11,216 bases of DNA from Bacteroidaceae bacterium (GTDB lineage Bacteria > Bacteroidota > Bacteroidia > Bacteroidales > Bacteroidaceae): the NCBI GenBank assembly GCA_017466965.1, contig JAFTTD010000380.1, positions 1 through 11,216 on the forward strand. Reading direction: 5' to 3'. The position numbers and the translations under genes were made by a program. The number at the start of each line of letters is the position of its first letter. Position 1 is the first letter of the stretch. A model generated the notes under the pieces. That model was not told where the DNA came from. It saw nothing but the letters and a program-made list of their open reading frames with translations, and made no database searches. Of this stretch, positions 6,689 to 11,216 are shown one piece after another.

Positions 6689-6742
6689 GGCTCGTTTGTA
6701 TTTAAATGAGGGCTCGTTTGCATTTAAACGCAGGCTCGTTTA
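6689..6742. repeat. 22-bp tandem repeat, about 2.5 copies (GGCTCGTTT...)
   Basis: Units start at 6689, 6711 and 6733, each with GGCTCGTTT; the first two continue GTATTTAAATGAG and GCATTTAAACGCA, and the third stops after the core. A diverged unit may precede them (6668-6688, GCTC then AAATGCA). The second unit contains a small inverted repeat, CGTTT and AAACG, around six bases. The array lies about 165 bases before the rmuC start, and no protein frame explains it. Confidence 0.7.
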
Positions 6743-6905
6743 TGTTGTCTTTGTTACTACTTTTGTTTGGATTTTTAATGAATGAACTCCTTTTTTTTGC
6801 TCTTGCTGATTTGGGCTTTTCGCCTTTTTTTACGAATATTGCATGAGAAACGAATTGGTTGGATTTGAATAATCGTAACAGAGTTTATTGAAAAATGTTG
6901 GAGAT

Positions 6906-8198
6906 ATGATTGTAATATACGTATTAGTGGCATTGACGGTTGGCGTTATTGCTGGTTATTTTGCTCGTAAAGGCGAAGTGGCTACTTTGAAGGGGCTGAA
7001 AGAGGATTTGCAACGCAACAGCGACAGGATGGCGCAACAGCTTGAATTGGTAAGAAATGAAAGTGTGGCAAAAGACAAGGCTATAGCCAGATGTAATGCG
7101 GAGAATAATTCGCTTAAGGAACTGTTGCAGACGGAGCGTGAAAACTGCAGAAGGTTAATAGATGAAATCAAATCTAATCATTCTGAGGCTCTGAAGAGTA
7201 TGCGCAGTAATTTCAGTGAAATAGCTTCAGAAGCATTGCGTGGCAATACGGAAGAACTGAAACGCTATAATGCAGAGCAGATGGCGGGGTTGGTGGCTCC
7301 TGTCCGTGAAGAAATGGCAAAAGTACAGAAGGCTATAGTTGATGTCAGAATTAATGGGGCTGAACAGAAGGCTTCTGTTGAAAAGGCTATAGAAGGGTTG
7401 GCGCAGCAGACCATGATGATAGGGAAGGGTGCAGAGGAATTGGCTAATGCCTTGAAAGACAAAGGTAAAGTTCAGGGTGATTGGGGCGAACAGCTTCTGG
7501 AACACATATTGGAGGAGAGCGGGCTGAGGAAAGGCCATGAGTTTGAAGTTCAGAGTAATGTGAAGGACGAGCAGGGCAGAAATTTGCGCCCGGATGTGGT
7601 GGTAAGATGTCCTGGCAACAAGAATGTTGTTATTGATTCTAAAGTTTCACTCACTGGTTATGTCAATTATGTTGGTGCCAAAACAGAGGAGGAACTTGTG
7701 CGCTATGAAAAAGAAAATCTTGCATCTGTGCGTCGCCATATAGACGAACTGGCTGCAAAGCATTATGACAAACTTGTAGAGAACACAATTTCACATGTGC
7801 TCATGTTCATTCCTAACGAGGGAAGCTATATTCTAGCCTTGCGCTCCGACCCTCAGCTTGGGCAATATGCGTTCAAAAAAGGCGTTCTGGTCATTAATCC
7901 TACAAATCTGATGATGGCGCTGCAGCTGATTTACAACTTATGGCAGAGCGAACGCCAAAGCCGCAATATTGAGAACATCATTAAGCAGAGTTCTGAATTG
8001 TATGACAAGTTCGTGACTTTCGTGGAGACCTTCACTAAGGTGGAGGACGCTCTTGCGGTGGCGCAGAAAAGCTATGTTCAGGCTATGTCGCAGCTCCATG
8101 TGGGGCGTGGAAACATTGTACGCCGTCTGCAAAATCTTAAACAATTGGGAATTGTGCCCAAAAAGGAAATACCGGAACGATTGTCCGACGATTTGTGA
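6906..8198 (+). CDS. rmuC: RmuC family protein (DNA recombination, membrane-anchored)
   Basis: 430 residues from ATG 6906 (MIVIYVLVALTVGVIAGYF), which places the N-terminal membrane helix at residues 1-19; a TTG at 6888 would add six residues and is less likely. Residues about 22-140 are a long coiled coil rich in Glu, Lys and Gln. The RmuC domain (about 165-400) shows the family signature GDWGEQLLEHIL and then RPDVVV with Asp230 and VIDSKVS with Asp244 and Lys246, the D...(D/E)xK layout of the PD-(D/E)XK nuclease fold. It continues with HVLMFIPNEGSY and VLVINPTNLMMALQLI, also conserved in the family. E. coli RmuC limits recombination at inverted repeats; the biochemical activity is not well defined. 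The length and order are normal for the family. It is divergent from the OMP gene, stands alone, and is followed by a hairpin. Confidence 0.93.
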   Translation: MIVIYVLVALTVGVIAGYFARKGEVATLKGLKEDLQRNSDRMAQQLELVRNESVAKDKAIARCNAENNSLKELLQTERENCRRLIDEIKSNHSEALKSMRSNFSEIASEALRGNTEELKRYNAEQMAGLVAPVREEMAKVQKAIVDVRINGAEQKASVEKAIEGLAQQTMMIGKGAEELANALKDKGKVQGDWGEQLLEHILEESGLRKGHEFEVQSNVKDEQGRNLRPDVVVRCPGNKNVVIDSKVSLTGYVNYVGAKTEEELVRYEKENLASVRRHIDELAAKHYDKLVENTISHVLMFIPNEGSYILALRSDPQLGQYAFKKGVLVINPTNLMMALQLIYNLWQSERQSRNIENIIKQSSELYDKFVTFVETFTKVEDALAVAQKSYVQAMSQLHVGRGNIVRRLQNLKQLGIVPKKEIPERLSDDL

Positions 8199-8229
8199 AG
8201 AAATAATAGGCTGAGATTAATCAAAAAGT

Positions 8230-8271
8230 AAAAAAATAGTGCTAGGGGCTTTTTTGCATAGTATTTTTTTT
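8230..8271 (+). terminator. Hairpin with T-run after rmuC
   Basis: AAAAAAATA (8230-8238) pairs with TATTTTTTT (8262-8270), and inside it TGC (8240-8242) pairs with GCA (8256-8258), with a 13-base loop and a small internal loop. It starts 32 bases after the rmuC stop, and the 3' arm is itself a T-run. It is a plausible intrinsic terminator for rmuC, but the stem is mostly A-T. Confidence 0.4.
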
Positions 8272-8304
8272 GCTCGTTTTTCACAATTCATTTATATTCT
8301 TTTT

Positions 8305-8327
8305 AGTTATTTTCAGAAAAAATAACT
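8305..8327. repeat. A/T-rich inverted repeat upstream of the 914-residue protein gene
   Basis: AGTTATTTT (8305-8313) and AAAATAACT (8319-8327) form a perfect 9-bp inverted repeat with a 5-base loop, 116 bases before the ATG at 8443. No exact TAnnTTTG promoter is visible between here and the gene. It may be an operator or a leader hairpin. Confidence 0.35.
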
Positions 8328-8442
8328 TGGGAATGTATTCGTCAAAAACCTTAGTCTGATTAAGAAAACATTGGTGTGGCAAATAAGAAAATAACAAAAT
8401 ATTCATATTATTCATTAACTTAACTTTTCAAAATCAAATCAC

Positions 8443-11187
8443 ATGAAACACAGATTACTAACTTTATGCGTTGCAATGCTTGCAAGTGTAGGCATGTTCG
8501 CACAATGGACAAAGCCGGAAGTTAAGGGCACTGATTTCGTTGTAGGAGATACTCTTTATCTCTACAATGTTGAAGCTGCTGCGTTCTTCCGCGGTTTAGG
8601 TGAAGGCTCAGGCCCATATTGGGGCTCTCGCGCCGGTGTGGCAACTGAAGGTTGCGACCTCGTAGTGTTCCAGCCTGCTTTGTACGATTTAGCTACAGGC
8701 ACAAAGGACGCAATTGAATTCATGGAAGAATGGGACAACACTACTCTTCTTTTCCAAAACTACAGCAGCCATATTACAAAACCTCGTTGGGACGAAGTAT
8801 GGTTCGACTTGTATGACTTTGTTACAATCTGGACAGACCGTAACGCAAATGCAGACAACAATGTGAACTTCTTCTGGAACGTCACTAAGAACGATGAAGG
8901 CTGTTACAGCATCAGCGTATCTCCAAAGGCTTGGGAGCTTGCTGACGAAGTGTTCTTCGACACATTGCACGTTGTTAAGGGTGGCGAACGTCTTGGCGTT
9001 GATCTTGCAAACGCAGATCTTCCTGCTGTTCTTGAAGGATATGCAAGCGAGAATATCGGTTATAACTGGAAGTTCGTGTCAAAGGAGGAATTCGAATCTA
9101 TCGACATGAACCAGTATGCTCTTTATGCTGCTGCTATGAGCCTCAAGGCTTTCATTGACGAGAGCAAGGCTGCATATCCAACAGGTGATTTCTCTGCTGC
9201 AGAAGCAGTATATAACAACACTGCAAGCACATTGGAAGAACTTCAGGCTGCAAAGGACATCGTTAAGCAGGTTATTCTTGACATTCAGGCAAACGAGGCA
9301 AGTCCAACAGACCCTAAGGACATGAGTGCCGCTATTGAGAATGCTACATTCGATGTTATCGGTGACTTCAAGGGCTGGAGCGGTACTGCTTTCGCTGCTG
9401 GCGGAACAACATCTACTTGCGCTGAGCATTACAACAAGTCAAGTTTCAATACTTATCAGGACCTTGCAGGTCTTCCTCTCGGAATCTACAAGGTAAGCGT
9501 GAAAGGCTTCTATCGTGCAGGTTCAATCTCTAACGACTGGGATACAAAGGACAATGTTAACTATCGCCATGCTAAGCTCTATGCGCGTTCTGCTTCAGAC
9601 TCGCTCTATACTAACATCCCTTCACTTTCTGCAGCAGGAACAGAAGGCAATGTAGTAGGCGGTGCAGACAATGGCCATGGATTCTTCGTTCCTAACACAA
9701 TGGCTGACTTCACTGCATTCAAGGAAGCAGGTTATGTAAGTGATGTAAGCGTGCTTATTCCTGTAACAGACAATACACTTCGTATTGGCGTAGTGAAGAA
9801 CTCACACATTGATACAGACTGGTGTATCGTTGACGACTTCACGCTCCTTTACTATGGAAACTCAGACGAGGCATACATGGCTTGGAGAGACCAGGTTCTT
9901 GAAAACGTACCTGATATAGATGCTATCATCGGTGAAAGTGCTTATACAGAGTCATATAAGACAGCTGCAGAACAGGCTATTGAGACTGCTCTTACATGCA
10001 CAGACCGTAACCTTATCCCTGATGCTATCAAGGCTATTAACCCTGCAGTAGAAGCTCTTCAGGCAAATATCATCGCTTGGCAGGAGTGGCAGGAGAAAGT
10101 GGCAGAAGTTGACGCTTATTTTGCAGAGAATGACGACCTTGACGGAGATTCTGTATATTACATGACAGACTACCTCATGGACGAGTCTGCTCCAGGCGAG
10201 AACTATCCTAACGGCGGTGCTATTTATATCGCAGAAAACCTTGAGCTTACTACAGAACAGCTTCTTGAAGAAGTTGCAAATGTGGACAGATGGTTCCAGT
10301 CTGCTATCAAGAACGGTATGCGTGAGGGCAGCAACGTTTCTCACCTCCTTGTTAACCCTTCGTTCAAGGAAGGATGGACAGGATGGACAAGAGGCAGCGG
10401 TACATACAACACAGGCGGTCTTGACATCTGCAAGGTAGTTGAAGTTTACGGTGCGGACGATGGTTCTACAGTGGAAGTAAGTCAGACAGTGAACAATGTT
10501 ACTCCTGGTATCTATTCAATCTCTGTTCAGGCGTTCGAACGTCCTGCAGGAAACGGTTCTTACTATGGTGACGAAGAACCAAAGGTTTACCTCTTCATGA
10601 ATGATTTTGAAACTCCGGTACAGAATATCGTTAAGGACGCTATGCCTGAAGATTTGGCTGAAGATAAGGTTAATTGTATGATTGGTGATGGCGGTGGCGG
10701 TTGGCCTAACGACTATAATGTAGCAGGTTACGGATGGGTTCCAAATTCAGTTGACGGTGCATCGTACGCATTCGCATACGGCCGTTATGAGCAGAAGTGC
10801 TATGGTATCGTTGGTGAAGATGGCGTAATGAAGATTGGTCTTACTTCACACGGACAGTCTGTACACTGGGTGCTTTGGGCAAACTTCAAGCTCATTTATG
10901 AAGGAAAGAGTGATGAGGCTATCGCTTCAATCCTTGAAAGTACACTTGAGCAGGTTAACACATATCTTGAAAACAACATAGATATGATGACTGAGGTTGT
11001 GGCTTTGAAGGTTCAGGGTGCTGTTGAGGGAGCACAGGATGCTATTGGTGTGGATTATGAAACTATGTATAATGCTCTCATGGCGCTTAATGCAGTAAAT
11101 GCTGAGGCTAAGCTCAATGTTGAGGCTATGACTAAGCTGGGCGAAGTGGTTACAACACTTGAAGAAGTTTATTATGAATTTGTATAG
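8443..11187 (+). CDS. Large exported modular protein with two carbohydrate-binding-like domains
   Basis: 914 residues from ATG 8443. The signal peptide MKHRLLTLCVAMLASVGMFA is cut before Gln21. Residues 21-212 form a strand-rich N-terminal domain rich in Trp and Tyr that ends in YNWKFVSKEEFE, a pattern I know from Bacteroidales exported proteins of unknown function. Then two related beta-sandwich domains (about 295-475 and 633-825) alternate with helical spacers (about 218-295, 475-630 and 825-914; Ala-, Glu- and Leu-rich, FIVAR-like). The duplication shows as LGIYKVSVKGFYRAG versus PGIYSISVQAFERPAG and as YYGNSDEA versus YEGKSDEA. The sandwich domains look like galactose-binding or CBM-type folds; no catalytic motif of a glycosidase or protease is visible. 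The C-terminus is helical with no type IX secretion sorting domain and no LPXTG-like anchor. An envelope or secreted glycan- or adhesin-type binding role is an inference. The gene stands alone as far as the window shows. Confidence 0.75.
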   Translation: MKHRLLTLCVAMLASVGMFAQWTKPEVKGTDFVVGDTLYLYNVEAAAFFRGLGEGSGPYWGSRAGVATEGCDLVVFQPALYDLATGTKDAIEFMEEWDNTTLLFQNYSSHITKPRWDEVWFDLYDFVTIWTDRNANADNNVNFFWNVTKNDEGCYSISVSPKAWELADEVFFDTLHVVKGGERLGVDLANADLPAVLEGYASENIGYNWKFVSKEEFESIDMNQYALYAAAMSLKAFIDESKAAYPTGDFSAAEAVYNNTASTLEELQAAKDIVKQVILDIQANEASPTDPKDMSAAIENATFDVIGDFKGWSGTAFAAGGTTSTCAEHYNKSSFNTYQDLAGLPLGIYKVSVKGFYRAGSISNDWDTKDNVNYRHAKLYARSASDSLYTNIPSLSAAGTEGNVVGGADNGHGFFVPNTMADFTAFKEAGYVSDVSVLIPVTDNTLRIGVVKNSHIDTDWCIVDDFTLLYYGNSDEAYMAWRDQVLENVPDIDAIIGESAYTESYKTAAEQAIETALTCTDRNLIPDAIKAINPAVEALQANIIAWQEWQEKVAEVDAYFAENDDLDGDSVYYMTDYLMDESAPGENYPNGGAIYIAENLELTTEQLLEEVANVDRWFQSAIKNGMREGSNVSHLLVNPSFKEGWTGWTRGSGTYNTGGLDICKVVEVYGADDGSTVEVSQTVNNVTPGIYSISVQAFERPAGNGSYYGDEEPKVYLFMNDFETPVQNIVKDAMPEDLAEDKVNCMIGDGGGGWPNDYNVAGYGWVPNSVDGASYAFAYGRYEQKCYGIVGEDGVMKIGLTSHGQSVHWVLWANFKLIYEGKSDEAIASILESTLEQVNTYLENNIDMMTEVVALKVQGAVEGAQDAIGVDYETMYNALMALNAVNAEAKLNVEAMTKLGEVVTTLEEVYYEFV

Positions 11188-11216
11188 GACGAAATATAGT
11201 TATTCTTTTAAAAATA

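Larger units (their letters stand above)
6335..6905. other. Divergent intergenic region between the OMP gene and rmuC
   Basis: 571 bases without a convincing gene. From left to right it holds the OMP promoter, an A/T palindrome, a cluster of three kinds of short direct repeat (6498-6742, described separately), and a T-rich stretch with GGGCTTTTCGCC followed by T7 near 6813-6831. For rmuC the only exact -7-like element on the plus strand is TACTTTTG at 6758-6765, but no TTTG lies 19-21 bases upstream of it, so the rmuC promoter is not settled. Confidence 0.6.

Noticed and set aside
6689..6742. 22-bp repeats as a CRISPR array
   Set aside because: Units are contiguous with no unique spacers, there are only about 2.5 copies, and no cas genes are present.
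6758..6765. TACTTTTG as the rmuC promoter
   Set aside because: The -7 element matches, but no TTTG is found 19-21 bases upstream, and the resulting leader would be about 140 bases; left as unsettled.
6813..6831. GGGCTTTTCGCC followed by T7 as an intrinsic terminator
   Set aside because: The stem is only three G-C pairs, and it lies upstream of rmuC on its coding strand with no gene before it to end.
6888..6905. TTG at 6888 as the rmuC start
   Set aside because: ATG 6906 starts directly at the membrane helix normal for RmuC; the extra six residues are polar and need a rare start codon.
9952..10344. Open frame of 130 codons on the minus strand inside the 914-residue protein gene
   Set aside because: It is antisense to a duplicated, well-conserved domain region; Cys-rich translation without signal peptide or motif.
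11100..11187. C-terminal type IX secretion sorting domain on the 914-residue protein
   Set aside because: The last residues form an Ala/Glu-rich helical segment without the Gly-rich strands and terminal Lys/Arg pattern of that domain.

Overview
The window looks like chromosome from a gut- or oral-type member of the Bacteroidales, closest in style to Prevotella or Bacteroides. The reasons are A+T-rich intergenic DNA, Bacteroidetes-type promoter elements (TTTG, about 20 bp, TAnnTTTG) instead of E. coli -35/-10 boxes, no Shine-Dalgarno sequences before the starts, and many exported proteins whose signal peptides end in A-x-A followed by Gln. The genus is an inference; no rRNA, tRNA or other marker gene is present.

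Layout. The left half (1-6334) is a run of five genes on the minus strand, all with signal peptides. In transcription order they are: an outer-membrane beta-barrel protein with a C-terminal OmpA-like domain (6334-4556); a TPR protein ending in a caspase-like C14 peptidase domain (4384-1835); a small exported LPP20-like protein (1699-1019); an exported DUF4384-like protein (998-117, joined to the previous gene by a TAATG stop/start overlap); and the first 23 codons of another exported protein running off the left edge (69-1). The right half is on the plus strand: rmuC (6906-8198) and a 914-residue exported modular protein (8443-11187). The divergent intergenic region 6335-6905 holds a clear promoter for the OMP gene and a cluster of short direct repeats.

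How the genes may work together. The minus-strand genes read as a cell-envelope caspase locus. The peptidase is predicted to be exported to the periplasm, with TPR repeats for partner binding, and it is flanked by a barrel/OmpA protein that could anchor in the outer membrane and peptidoglycan and by two small exported proteins, one of a family (DUF4384) often met next to caspase-like peptidases. The strongest new signal is a module of about 130 residues with matching motifs at nearly identical spacing in both the caspase protein (about 405-541) and the OMP (about 228-359). This suggests the two proteins share a docking or assembly domain. No substrate or phenotype can be read from the sequence. 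RmuC and the modular protein appear to be separate transcription units with no evident link to the caspase locus.
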